NCBI RefSeq assembly: GCF_964355755.1
Contig: NC_092670.1
Location: 6,411,001 to 6,475,000, forward strand
Length of the DNA stretch: 64,000 nt
Direction of reading: 5' to 3'
Source: Antedon mediterranea
Taxonomy: Eukaryota > Echinodermata > Crinoidea > Comatulida > Antedonidae
The position numbers and the translations under genes were made by a program. Numbering within the stretch: the first letter of the stretch is position 1; every line of letters starts with the position of its first letter. Below, in pieces: positions 13,691-26,324 of the stretch. Below the pieces are notes generated by a model. That model had not been told where the DNA came from and searched no databases. It saw nothing but the letters and a program-made list of their open reading frames with translations.

Positions 13691-15590
13691 TCTGCACGTC
13701 CCCTCTTAATCTGAATGTGGTTATTTAAATAATATGATTCTAATGAAGGACTTACTAAACACTATAGTATAGCATTTCATTATTGTTTCAGAGATGGTCC
13801 GTTAATAAAGACATTAATTTAATGAAATCACCAACAACGACACTCTGATATGGACTCTTGTGTTTCAGTTTTAGAATACGAAATGTTGGTTTGTGGAGGT
13901 TTTACATGATATATTTCGCCATTTTCAAACATTAACCAAAAGCTGTCGTACCCGGAAGAAGGAAGCAACTATTTCAAGTCCATCCCTATGAAAACAGTCC
14001 CAATAACTTCCCTCGGCAATGGTTGTGTCCTGGCGTGAATCAAATCAAATCACCATATTTGGTTATTGATAACTGAGCCCAGAGGGCTTTAGATCAATGG
14101 GTGGGGCATATAGTGCGCAAAGTTCAAATATCAGGTGGTTTTGAAGTCGAGCGGATTCATAAACAAGTCAGAACAGCAAATAACATAACATCAACGTCAA
14201 TTTTCTCGGTCAAATTGTAGCTTACTAGACACCTTGTTTTGGTTTTTTCCCCGTTTTTTTTAAACGTTTTTGTCTGTTTCAAAAGTGTTAACTTACACCT
14301 GTTTATCGTTTGGTTAGAATGACGTCAGCTGGATTATGCTTGGGTTAAAGTGGTTAGAACAAGTTATGATTTACTTTCAACCATCACCCCGCATTTTGTA
14401 ATTTTTAAAGATTTATTTTCAGTGTAGACATAATGACAAATAAATTGAATCATCATGTACGTCTAAAATCACAAACGCACAAATTATGCAATCTTCGGTA
14501 AACTTATCGTGCAAATTACTAAACTAAAGCCGCATCTCCAACCCCATTTCAAAGACCGTACTCTTTAATTAAAGCTATTTGTAGGCGCGGCCTATTGATG
14601 AAGCAAATGAAGGCTTAATCATGAGACTATACCAGGCCTATACGATATTAATCAGTCGAGACAAAACAACGTCACGTGCACGTCCAAGGATCACTATCGC
14701 AAATGTGCCTCTCTATTTCTCTCTCTCCCCTAACAATAATCTTGAAACGCCTAATTTTGTTGTAAATCATGTTTTCATCTTGTTTAATAATAAGATCTCA
14801 TTTGCATCCACCTCAATGACATAAAAATAGTAAGATTTTGCATTCTAATTTGAGTATCAAAACAAACCATTCTATTATTGTGTTCTTTATTATTATGAGG
14901 TATGCGTAATTGGCGTGTCACCATACTCAAAGTTATTACTAATTGTAGTGGGCGCACTTCATTGCATACGTCATCGGTATTTATATTGTTATCTCTTACT
15001 GATAATGATAAGGTATTCAAAAACAAATATCAATCATTCGACAAATCAATTATATCGCTCCTTAAAAGGTCAATAAATTTATCGATTAATGTCTGTTTTA
15101 AAATAGATATGAATATATTATGATAGGCCAGTATAGTAATTGTGTCAACTGTGGCTAGGGTGTCACACACTGACCTCCCATTTGAGTGTGCCCACTCGCA
15201 CACTACCCATTGTGGGGTGTATATTTATGATAACTCATCCACGTTTTGAAAAATAAAAACATTTAAATAACAATGTATTAATCCATCTTGAGATTAGAAT
15301 AATTTCCAAAAATCCAAATGCCCAACGTTCGTCGTTTCTGGAAACTTTCCGATCCTGGACTCCGGCCGCTACATTTTATTCCAATCGCATGATAAAGGTA
15401 AACATGACACGTGATTATAGCAGCTATTTATGATTGCGAATCGTAAAATATATCAAAGTAGGCCTATATCACGAAAGTGAAATGTTGTCGATGACTTTCC
15501 ACTCGCATAATTTAATTTCTCTTTTTCTCTCTTCAAATATTAATAATAACCATAGTAGACCTATTCCCAAGTAAGTAGTCCTATACCCAT
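13691..15590. other. Intergenic, no gene recognised
   Basis: No supportable gene. Several 65-80-codon frames occur on both strands here but none resembles a known family. Confidence 0.4.
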
Positions 15591-15732
15591 GGCGGATTCA
15601 AGGATTTTGAAATAGGGGGCCGAGGGCCTAAAATTTATGAATGTTAGGTGCCGAACTGAAATTAGTGTCCTATCTTTTGAATTACACACAATGTAGGTGG
15701 GTCGGACCAAACCCCCTCCACTTGAATCCGCC
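15591..15732. mobile_element. Small MITE-like element with GGCGGATTCAAG terminal repeats
   Basis: A perfect 12-bp inverted repeat, GGCGGATTCAAG at 15591-15602 and its complement at 15721-15732, bounds 142 bp. Non-autonomous DNA transposons with GGCGGAT-type ends are widespread in animal genomes. No clean target duplication was found, so the exact borders are uncertain. Confidence 0.6.
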
Positions 15733-16233
15733 TAGTATTACCAAGAGTTGTAGGCTACTTGTATTGCTCGTTAGCAATAGGGATATGGGTTTGGCTAACC
15801 AACATAGTACAGTACTTCGAGTAGGCCTAAACCTAAAAAGCGCGTTATTTATCTCAGGATCTCATAAATAAAATAATCTTGTATGAAAGGATTAACCAGA
15901 ATCAAAGCACACCTTATGCATATTCATAGATCATTTACTAGATTGCCTTATATGGAAGGAAAAATACAGTACACACCGTAATCAATGGTAAACAAACAAA
16001 TGTTTATAGATCCTTACGATCTTTGGTTCTTCTAGATAGGTAAACAATGACTGTACTGACGTTTATAGAAGCTGAGAACTGTATCTGTTCCCCAGCCCAG
16101 CTTAAGTAGGCCTACCCTCCCGATCACCGACAGCCCAATGGAGAACGGTACGGTATTCAAAGATAAAGTGGCATTTTCATGCCCGGGATTCTCTCGGCTC
16201 CCCCCAGGAATCGAATATGTAATATCATATTAT

Positions 16234-16792
16234 TCAATTCAGACAATTGTCATGGTATAATACATTACACAAAAAGAAGATGAAGGAGAGAGGACGAAAA
16301 CTTTTGTCTATTGGTATAATGCCTCTCTCCATTTGTAGTACATGTTTCAAGAATCCATCCATCAACAAATATTTATATATACAAATTAAAATTGTGTTTT
16401 CGCTTTTCATTATTCTTGTAAGAAATCGGTAAGTCGAAATCCTCAAATATTCATAAAATGAAGGAACATTTTTTTCCACAAAAAAATTCAAATCAAATCT
16501 GGGTTGTTGTCCCAACAACCTCCGGAAAGCATCATTATAACAAACTTTAAGTCGGTTGATATCTTCTTTTTAAATGGTTAGACCATAAAGGAGAACAGTA
16601 CATACAATATGATCTGACCAAAAAACATTTGATTGATTTGGAGCAGTATGAAAATTTCCTACATAAAACATTACCTCTAATGCATAGAGATCTATATTGG
16701 CGTTTTATATCTGCCTCATCTCTTAGATTCGAAGTTAAAATATGGCATAAGTACGTAAAATGATCAACATACTCCAGCGCCTTATCACCCAA
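16234..16792 (-). mobile_element. LINE reverse transcriptase fragment, frameshifted
   Basis: Two minus-strand frames together encode the C-terminal part of a non-LTR retrotransposon reverse transcriptase. Upstream is YVDHFTYLCHILTSNLRDEADIKRQ (16792-16547). Downstream is a segment with YNDAFRRLLGQQPRFDLNFFVEKNVPSFYEYLR (to about 16400). The frame changes near 16547-16560. The catalytic core is missing, so the copy is dead. It is a different LINE lineage from the fragment at 1.5 kb. Confidence 0.75.
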
Positions 16793-16966
16793 TACTGTTT
16801 TAGGAGCCCCATTCTACGAATAGTGGGACAAAACAGCATGTAGTTAGACTTTTTATTATTATAAATAATATCATGCTTTAAATATGTAATGTTAAATACT
16901 TTTGTGGTACCTGCTCAGTTTTACTCACTATTTAGAATTTGTAGGGCAAATGTTCTGACGTTAAAT

Positions 16967-17100
16967 TTGGTTCCACATAGGACCCAACGCAAGAATAAGC
17001 CGCAACGCAAGATTATTCCAAATGTCACTTTGATTGGTCAAATAGCTAGCGTTGTGGCTGCTTACGGCCGTTCTTATCTTGCGTCCTAGTGGGAAACCAA
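16967..17100. mobile_element. MITE-like element with TTGGTT terminal repeats
   Basis: The ends are imperfect inverted repeats: TTGGTTCCACATAGGAC on the left and GTCCTAGTGGGAAACCAA on the right, with further inverted GCAAGA and CAACGC blocks inside. The size (134 bp) and structure suit a non-autonomous DNA transposon. No clear target duplication. Confidence 0.5.
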
Positions 17101-17960
17101 CGCAACAAGAAGACGTATCACCAAGAGGACGTAGGCTACATTTGGTGTAGGAATGAATGGAAATTCGGCCTGTAAATGAAAACCTTAGGCCTATAAACTA
17201 AACGTTGTGTGCATTATAAGATCGACATAATTCGTAAAATTGAATCCAAATAACGAGAGGCAGGCCGGCCATGATTGATCTATTATTCTATTTGATCATC
17301 AGGGAACCAAGATCAGATGATGTACAAGCGCCTACATTATAATTTAGGCTTATTCGATTACATACAAAAAAAATGCAAACATTATTAATATTAATGTATT
17401 CTTAAAATTCTCAATATTCATTATGCCCAATTGCGCATGTACTTAAGAAAGTATTACCATATTTGGCTCGAAGATCCTTAGGCTTGAATCAACATAACAG
17501 GTCGTTGTCTGTCTGATGACGTCAGCAAAGCTCAAATTCCGTCGTAAAATTACTTTACAGTATAATGATAGGTATGTGGCCAATAAACGATGTTTCTGGT
17601 CAAGAAATTATTATTATACATAATTTAGCGATTTATGTGTTTCTAATGTTTTTTTATTTTGGTGCCACCAACTAAATCGCGCCAAACGTGCATGTGAGCG
17701 CGTGAATTCACGCCAATAATTATTTGTATTAGTAAAATAAAATAAATTCCCTGTTTGAAATACATTTAACGAAGAATTAATAGCTGTACAGTATTGTACA
17801 ATGGTCAAATCCATTTACATTTCAATTGTCTATGTAGGTTATTATAAAACAAATCTGCAAAAATTAAATAGGCCCAATGAAAATTTAAAGTACTTATCTT
17901 ATTAAATACATAGTGGTTTCTAGGATCGGATCCTTAGCCTCGTTTTTGTAATGAGACGTA
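17101..17960. other. Intergenic, no gene recognised
   Basis: No exon or RNA gene seen. Contains one perfect CRE octamer at 17517-17524. Confidence 0.4.
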
Positions 17961-18152
17961 TATGGCGCGCCAAGCTGTCATTTATTCAAGCAATATAGAT
18001 ATCTTATGTTTTTAATAGAGATATCTTATTTGTTAATAGAGAAATCTTAGCTTTTAATAAAGATTATCTCTGTTAATATCAATCTATTGATATATACGGT
18101 TTAAAACTAATCATAACTTTATTTCCGAATAAAGAAGGCTTGGCGCGCCATA
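17961..18152. mobile_element. MITE-like element with GGCGCGCC terminal repeats
   Basis: A perfect 15-bp inverted repeat, TATGGCGCGCCAAGC at 17961-17975 and its complement at 18138-18152, bounds 192 bp of AT-rich sequence. Reading the outermost TA on each side as the target duplication gives an element of about 188 bp starting TGGCGCGCCAAGC. That would fit Tc1/mariner-type insertion. The interior has three or four degenerate copies of an AGAGATATCTTA-like motif. Confidence 0.65.
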
Positions 18153-18960
18153 GGCGTAGATTGAAAACATGGGGACTGATGGCCGGATGTGTTTGAAATA
18201 AAAATGGTAACAAATGGTAAAAATAATACAAATTCTGATAGAATTACGCCAGACAGACCTACGTAACATTATCCGTTCGTAGGCCTATACACAGTAAAGT
18301 AATGCTGGATCGCCATTTTGACATCATTAATACTGAATAGTTTTCAATATGACTCATCACACGTCGATCACATTTAATGTGGAAGATTGTACAGTACTTG
18401 TAGTCGGGAAATACCTCTTCTATCAGATTTCTGTCTTGTCAAATGACGTCATAATTACGTTTCTCAGTCAAAAGGAGGTGGGTGAACAAACTAGATTATT
18501 TTCAAGTATTATAGAGGGCGCAATGTAGGTTTTTTAAAATAACATTTTAACACTACTATAAATGATGATAAAACCGGTTCATAAATATTTTACTTTTGTA
18601 TGCAGTTTTTGTTATCAGCACTAAAAAAAGATCATCTACTTTATGAAAAGAAGAAGGAGAAGAAATGGTGAAACGTAATAAATTCTCAAGATGAACCACT
18701 ATGGAAGTGAGTAGAAGAAGCGCGCCCTCATGCTTGTAAACAAGTTCGAAACTTTTCGCTACTCACAATGCCATAATGACAATAACATTATGAGTTACGT
18801 AGGCCATAAATTAGTGATGTTTCTAAAATTCAATTGCCCGGTATAATTCTGATATACTTATCAATGTACGGTATTAGCCAGAGCCTCGTTTGCCTTTATC
18901 ATGTTAGATAAAGTTTCCCAGGGTGCACTGCGAGGAAGTGAGGTTGGCAAGTCAAGATGA
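18153..18960. other. Intergenic, no gene recognised
   Basis: No supportable gene. GAGGGCGC and GCGCCCTC motifs (18511 and 18722) resemble sequences inside the 0.8-kb elements at 28 and 35 kb and may be remnants of similar repeats. Confidence 0.35.
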
Positions 18961-19766
18961 CTTTTTTACACCCCAATTTTTTTTTTTTATATTTTGGTTT
19001 TCGTAATTATTTTAAATATTTTTTTATACCATGGTAAAATTAAGTATTATTTTAAGATAATTTATATATCTATTGTTATATGTTTTCATGAAAAAATGTT
19101 GTATTATGTAATTATTATGTAATTATTATGTAATTATTATGTTATTATTGTTTTATTTTGCTGTATAATTTCAATCACTTAATTTTTCTATTTCACGAAT
19201 GAAAACTATTTGAAATGTTATTTTGCGATAATTATTGATTTTAAAATATGTTGTTTAAATTAAATTATTGTAATTAGTTGTATTATTAATTCAATTCCAT
19301 AACTTTATTTTTAATTTTACGATTGGATATAAATTGAATTATAAATTAACTATGAGGTTAGTATTTTTACGATTTAACTTTTAAATATTTGTAGTTGTTT
19401 TATGTTGGTATTATATTTCTTATTGTTTATACGTTACAATTATTTTCTTAATTTTTATTTAAAATGTTTAAAATTGTAGATTATCGTTTTACAATAAAAA
19501 TAATGTATAGATTAATTTGTTTATATTGTTGATATTATTAAAACAAATTATGTTATTTGTTTTATTACATCATTTCCATCACCTACAATACCTTTCGTTT
19601 TAATAATTATAATTTAATAAATGATAAATAAATTGGAGAAATCTGTTGTAGAACTTAATTATTATACTGTGTTATGTATTAAATTACTTTTCACTATTGT
19701 ATTTATCTATATTTTATACCATTATTATTCATTATCGTGTGCTATTAATAAACTATTCATTGTAGT

Positions 19767-20775
19767 GCAATATTAGGCCTATATTATCACATAAGTTATT
19801 CGTTACACGTTACGTTACATGTATTAGTATTTATTACCGTGTATTTATTGCAATATTAGGCCTATATTATCACATAAGTTTATTCGTTACACGTTACGTT
19901 ACATGTATTAGTATTTATTACCGTGTATTTATTGCAATATTAGGCCTATATTATCACATAAGTTTATTCGTTACACGTTACGTTACATGTATTAGTATTT
20001 ATTACCGTGTATTTATTGCAATATTAGGCCTATATTATCACATAAGTTATTCGTTACACGTTACGTTACATGTATTAGTATTTATTACCGTGTATTTATT
20101 GCAATATTAGGCCTATATTATCACATAAGTTATTCGTTACACGTTACGTTACATGTATTAGTATTTATTACCGTGTATTTATTGCAATATTAGGCCTATA
20201 TTATCACATAAGTTATTCGTTACACGTTACGTTACATGTATTAGTATTTATTACCGTGTATTTATTGCAATATTAGGCCTATATTATCACATAAGTTTAT
20301 TCGTTACACGTTACGTTACATGTATTAGTATTTATTACCGTGTATTTATTGCAATATTAGGCCTATATTATCACATAAGTTATTCGTTACACGTTACGTT
20401 ACATGTATTAGTATTTATTACCGTGTATTTATTGCAATATTAGGCCTATATTATCACATAAGTTATTCGTTACACGTTACGTTACATGTATTAGTATTTA
20501 TTACCGTGTATTTATTGCAATATTATGCCTATATTATCACATAAGTTATTCGTTACACGTTACGTTACATGTATTAGTATTTATTACCGTGTATTTATTG
20601 CAATATTAGGCCTATATTATCACATAAGTTATTCGTTACACGTTACGTTACATGTATTAGTATTTATTACCGTGTATTTATTGCAATATTAGGCCTATAT
20701 TATCACATAAGTTATTCGTTACACGTTACGTTACATGTATTAGTATTTATTACCGTGTATTTATTGCAATATTAT
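19767..20775. repeat. 83-bp minisatellite, 12 copies
   Basis: Units begin GCAATATTAGGCCTATATTA and recur every 83 bp from 19767 to 20765, with three 84-bp units carrying one extra T (12 x 83 + 3 = 999, exactly the distance between first and last unit starts). Copies are nearly identical; one has ATGCC instead of AGGCC (near 20523). Each holds the block GTTACACGTTACGTTACATG. Confidence 0.95.
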
Positions 20776-21274
20776 ATTCACACAAGTTTATTATTACATT
20801 ATTACTTTAGAGTACCGCACCATAATAAATATTTATAATTATTTAAAAAAATGTATTTGTTGTATCGTTGTATTTTATTACAGTTCTAAATCTATTATTT
20901 TCCATTTATATCAACTATATTTTGTACATATTGTTCATTTTACTACTATAACAATTATAATAAACTATTATATTTATTACTAGACCTTATTACATTGTCA
21001 TTATATTTATTAAATTATTTATTATATAGCAAAATTGTATTTATTTTATTCATTAAACTAAACTATGATTTATATTACGTTACTACCATTATGTATAACT
21101 ATATTACCCTCATTTCACAATTATATTTATTATAGTTATATATGATTATTATTTATTACACTACTACTGTATAACTTCCGTATTATTATTATTTGTACAC
21201 TATATTGTGCCTAATGCCTACTAATTTATTACATTATTTTGTTGTATTCCACTATATTTAATATAATAATTATA

Positions 21275-21280
21275 TTTATT
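21275..21280 (-). terminator. Candidate polyadenylation signal of cyclin-box gene
   Basis: AATAAA on the minus strand about 220 bases past the stop codon. Such hexamers are common in this AT-rich block, so the choice is tentative. Confidence 0.35.
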
Positions 21281-21497
21281 ATACTTTAGGCCTATTATGC
21301 TATTATCACACTACTCATTATGATATATTAACTATTCTATTTTATACACAGACATATTATTATCATTAAAATATATTACATTATTTCTTATATTACACTA
21401 TATTACATTATTAGACAAATTCAACTAACCTATTCTACTGTTTTCTGAAGACAAATCTGAAAGAAAAGACTGAAAGTTGTGTTAGTAAACAAGTAAT

Positions 21498-22689
21498 TTA
21501 ATTACAATGAGAACTGTACACTGGCTTAGCTTTGTTACAAATTATGTTATCATGATGAACACTTCGGAACCAGTTCATTGAAACGTTAATCTCTCGTACT
21601 TCGTCAACAGAACAAGATATTTGAAGTTCTGGAAAGAGTTTACCAACGTTCTCTTTCATGAGGTCACAAGCAACCAGAATGGCTGCAGTGGCCAATCTTG
21701 ATGCATAAGTCTGGGTCATTACAGTATAGCTGTTAGCAGCCTGTACGATTAACCTTTGCGCTTGGATCCCTACCTGATCCATAGAAAATAAAACATCTGG
21801 ATGGTGATGTGGTCGAAGTACAACCCACTTTTTACAATGAGCATTAAGAACATCTAAAGCAGTCGGTGCTTCAAGACCGTTGATGCCTAGAGTGGAATCA
21901 ATCAAATTAGTAAATCTTTTAATTTCTGGTATTTGTGTGTATCCTAAGCCTAGTAAAGTTCTGTATAATACATTTATTTCTCTTCCAAGTTGGGAGACAG
22001 CGGTCAAAACAAAAGCACCGATTGTCACAAGTCGGATATTTTCCGACGTCATAGCATGTGTCGTCTTTGACATGAAATTATCTAAGAGGCATACAGCATT
22101 GAATCCGAATCCATGACCATAGTTAAACTGACGAGACATGGTCATTAATAAATCTACTTGGTGTTTTCTGATGTTTTTAGAAATTAATGGATGTTTTTTC
22201 AGCCAATCATGTGGAGAAAGTTGCTCCTTCCTTAGCCGTTCAATGTGAACTAAACTTCCGTCACTGAATATCGATAATGGAACTGACTTACCTGTAGACT
22301 TACCTGCTGACGTCATGTTGTACGGATCTTTAGCCAGAAGTGGAGGGTAATCCTCGTACAGTTGTTTCTTAGGAGGCTCAAATTCTGCACTACTAAATGC
22401 AATATCCTCCCAATAATATGACTTCACTTTGAAGCCACGATTCCAGAAGTGATCATGTAACTTATTACCCCTTTCAAGACAAACTTTTTTCCGGCGTAGA
22501 TATTCCTCTCTGCCAACACTAGGAGGCTGAGTGTCAGTCGGCAACCTAACTGACTTTGATGTTGATGGTGAGGTATCGTCAGGTTTACTATCAACAATTA
22601 AAAGAGGATCTTTCCTACCTGGAATGCGGCCACCATCCAAGCTGTACTTGGCGGGTTTTTTAAGTGCAGCGTCAAGAATCATTTTAGCC
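21498..22689 (-). CDS. Cyclin-box gene exon 2
   Basis: The acceptor is CATACATATAG. An ATG at 22715, just upstream of the acceptor, is in frame, so an unspliced or alternative-start transcript would also give a 405-residue protein. Confidence 0.8.
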
Positions 22690-23028
22690 CTATATGTATG
22701 TAAAACATCTTTCATTTATCATTATTATCCTTCTCATAGTTCAGCCATACAATACAATCGGTAGGCTAGGCCTTTAATTTATTATAATATATTATTATTG
22801 AATGATGATTAATTTGTTTAAAAAGTAAATGTTTAATGGCCCCTACCTATTAAGAGGCTGTCGTTTCATTGAACTCCCGGGTACTACTCGTGTGTAGTTG
22901 GGTTTTGGTCTTCGGCAAATGTCAGTAGATGGACTCTTCTTAAGTCCAAACATCATTTGCCTTTCAAGCTTAGCTAAAACACTCAAAGTATCCTTAGCTT
23001 GCTTGGTGTTTGGTCTGGTAGGAGACAT
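21498..23028 (-). CDS. Divergent cyclin-box protein, 2 exons, 457 aa
   Basis: Exon 1 (23028-22847) and exon 2 (22689-21498) join AG to G to make an Arg codon, keeping one frame of 457 codons. I do not recognise a named gene. Residues about 232-337 read as a cyclin N-terminal box: IRKHQVDLLMTMSRQF, then a helix with NAVCLLDNFMS, then IRLVTIGAFVLTAVSQLG and LGLGYTQIPEIKRF. A second all-helical half follows (about 362-452). The pattern resembles CNTD1-type meiotic cyclin-like proteins more than cell-cycle cyclins. The usual lysine after the third helix (ASK in classical cyclins) is absent here (AVSQ). The N-terminal ~180 residues are basic, proline/serine-rich and probably disordered. Start chosen at the first ATG; the frame stays open upstream but has no other ATG. 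CDK binding is not shown. Confidence 0.75.
22847..23028 (-). CDS. Cyclin-box gene exon 1
   Basis: Codons 1-60 plus two bases, starting MSPTRPNTKQ. The donor is AATAG before GTAGGG. Confidence 0.7.
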
Positions 23029-23040
23029 TCTTTGTAACAA

Positions 23041-25194
23041 ATATATTACAAAATTGATGATCGAAGAAAATAAAACTCGGTGCGTGAGTAAAATGTTTGC
23101 TGAGTAAAAGCTTTATGAGAAAGCAGTTTGATATCAGAGTATCAATTTTTTCTCCGATATCGCATCCTTTTATACAATTTTTAAAGTGTGCGTAAGCCGT
23201 TGCTTGCGCGCTTCGTTCGAAAAGAACGTGACGCAGTACGCAGCATAACGTAAGTACGCGACTAAGTACAGTAGCACCACCAAAGATAAAAGCCACGTGG
23301 CCAAAGATCGTACAGCGCCACCGGCGTTGCGCTAGCATCTGTGCCCGTACGTAAGCCATATTTGCGCTAGATAGATCTGGCAGCACAACCAAAAAGAGCC
23401 GGAAACAGTATAAACTGTTTTTGTCGAATACGAATTTTTAAATATTGTGCAATTATATCGATATGCGTTATCATAGTTTGATTTTACGTTAGCTATCAGA
23501 GTTGCACAAAATATACAATATAATAATTTAAGAAAAAAGATTTAAAATGTAGCATAACTCAAGGATTTTAAGCGTAACATAACCCGTCCCCACCTCTAAT
23601 CAATAATTATTATGATTGACCAAAAAAATCATGGAACAAAGGAGTATATTACAAAGTATTAACATTTTTTTAAATATAGAGGATTACGTAATTCAGAAAT
23701 AAGGTAGTAAAAACTACTACAATTATGGTCCCGTTTGTAAAATACAAAATCTTAACTAAAAAAAGAGACGCAAGCTACAGAACAATGAGCTAAAATATCA
23801 ATATTATATATAATAAAGTTTGAACTTTTAATGGAAGTGCATTTTTGTGTTCAATATAGGTATTTTCTTCAACGCCTAATATAAACTATTGAAAATAACG
23901 AACGCAGTTTGGGAATAATAGGCCTAATTATACCATTAACAATTTTTGTATATTATCATCATATTATCGTATAGGGCATAGCGATAGAAACTATAAATTA
24001 CTATAAAAAAATGTTAAGAAAATCTTGCCAATATGGTGAAAGCTGTAGAAGTAGCTCGCATCTCCTACTGGTTGGTGTCAGGATCTTGGATGAGTTCCTT
24101 ACATTGAAGCTGAGGTGATATTTCGTTCATTGCATTAGGCTATTTATTGTACAGTAGCTTTTAAACCTATACTATATCTACTCCTTAAAAAGTAATTTTT
24201 TAAAATAGTTTTTCTAAATGTGCAGTAGGCCTACTTTGCCACTTTTAGAAAAAAAATCCTAAAATTGAATACAGGATTTTGTCGAAAATATCTTTTTTGT
24301 ATACGATCAATATGTGATATACATATACTGTGTATTGCGTTTCATGGAGTCCGCATAGTAATCCAATTGTGAACATTTTGGCCATTCCACGTATTTGTGT
24401 TATAGTCAATTTATGATTTAAGATAGGACATTATAATTATTCAATTTCTTAATTTACCCTTATTATAATGCATTGTTATTTATATTTTTATTTTATGAAT
24501 CTTCTTTTCTTTGCCTTTCCCCTCATTGTTCATTCTCCATATTAACGGTTTCTGTCCCTCATGTGTGGCAGTAAGTTAGAACAAACCCTTAACTTTGACT
24601 AAACTAGTTAATACTATATTAATTTTGTCTTTATTTCGAAAGATGCGTTGTTATTTTGATAACGAAAGGTTCATGCACGACAGTGACAGTTTTTGTAAAA
24701 TTCATAATAATTATAATTTTCATAATAAAAGTTCTAGTAATAGCGTCCTCTGTTGTTTTTGAGGGTCTTGTTTATTTCATTATTTGGCTATACCCTCTAT
24801 GCCATCGAGGGATTCCACCAATCAGCCATTTTATCAGGAAGTCGAACTGCGAACGAACACACACAGCCGAGTGATTTTTGTCGATTTCCGGGTTTTGGGT
24901 GGACCATCAATGCATCCGTAGACGTTTAGCATGATATCATATCTAGGCTAGGCCTATGGTTAGCATCAATTTACTATACGAAGTCTATTTAAACAAAGTT
25001 CTATAGGTAAGGCATTGCTTATATGGATAAGAATTAAAGAAATAACCGACATTTGTAATTTCGTTCTATTTTCTGACGGAAAATCAGTCTTTTTGTAGGA
25101 ATGATCTTTAAAAATATAAGGCTTGGCTAGGCCTAGGCCTAGCTCCTACTGGTCTAGTAGGCCTATCTAGAGGGCAGCACAGTCTCTAGTAGGT
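23041..25194. other. Upstream of cyclin-box gene; no further gene seen
   Basis: The 23120-23400 stretch is richer in G+C and CpG than its surroundings and may hold the promoter and 5' UTR of the minus-strand cyclin-box gene, though no clear TATA box is seen. The rest is AT-rich with no recognisable exon. Confidence 0.4.
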
Positions 25195-25241
25195 CTAGGC
25201 CTAAACGAGACACCTAGGCTAGGTGTCTCGTTTAGGCCTAG
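25195..25241. repeat. 47-bp near-perfect palindrome
   Basis: Two 23-bp complementary arms (25195-25217 and 25219-25241) around a single central G, within a cluster of AGGCCT/CCTAGG words. The arms contain AAACGAGACACCTAG. It would form a long hairpin in single-stranded DNA or RNA. Confidence 0.85.
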
Positions 25242-26324
25242 TCTTGTCAAGGTACTTAACCTTAGATAGCTGAGCGAGAGCTTAGGTCTTGTCTACTAGG
25301 CCTAGGCTAAACTAAAGTAGTATGCCTGGTAGCTTATCTCTCTCTGACCAATCCAATCCAGACCAAATGATAAAATAAAATAATTTTTTTATTACTCTGT
25401 ACTTTTTATAAGAGTCTTTTGACAAAAATAATACTTAAACATTTATTAGGGTTAGGCCTAGCCTATCATTGTTTTGATTTAATGTGTGGATTATCTCCCA
25501 AGGGATACGAAGTAGTACTGTTCAGTAGCCTCAATATATACTGTAAGCCTGATCCAGGGATGGGTTGTTATATAGGCCTTCACTAGGTAAACAAAAGGAG
25601 TGTCCTTGTCACTACCAATTGTTAATTGCTAGTCACCAGTGTCCAGTATTAACGAAAATGGAATTCTCTTTAATTTTTTTTAATTTTTAATGCCAGTGTG
25701 TTGAAATTATATTGTTCTTGATGTTCCTGCTGTGTATTCTACTTTTTGAATGTTTTTTTATTTTCTACAGTTAGTAAAATTAGTGTTACTGTGGGTTTAG
25801 TGAAGATGGGACTGGTACCTAGAGCATAACAGTTGGGAGGATATCTGCTTGAATGTGGGTGGATACTGTACTTACAATATACTGTGTATGAGTGGTACTA
25901 TATGAAGCTTATTGACACTACTTAACTGGTGTATTGTTTTTGCAGGCTTTTATTTTAGTAAACAAAATGAGAATTCATTAATTTGAATTAAAGTAAATTG
26001 TTTAGTTTCTCTAAAACTGTTCAACCCCATAGCCAGAGTGGTGTCGGGAGAAAACTTTTGTGGAAAACGAACCTTTCTTTAAAAATCTTTGCTACTGTAC
26101 GTGCTTGGAGCACTGCTTTCTCAGTGTGTTTCGATTGGGTAAAATGTTTAACAGTATGTCTTACAGTATTGATATTCTGACAACTAAATATGTGTGTTGA
26201 TGTGTACATTAGGAATGCAATGGTTTTTACCTACCATTGGTTGGCACTAGGTATCGTACACTGATTTCATATAAACATCTAAAATATTCTGTTGATTGAA
26301 TACAGTTAGTAGAAAAAGGTCAAC
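25242..26324. other. Intergenic, no gene recognised
   Basis: No supportable coding exon, RNA gene or mobile element. Confidence 0.4.

Larger units (their letters stand above)
18961..21490. other. Very AT-rich block next to the cyclin-box gene
   Basis: About 2.5 kb made almost entirely of short A/T words (ATTATT, TTTATA), including an 11-bp GTAATTATTAT repeat near 19107-19140. It contains the 83-bp minisatellite and ends at the 3' end of the cyclin-box gene. No exon seen. Confidence 0.7.
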
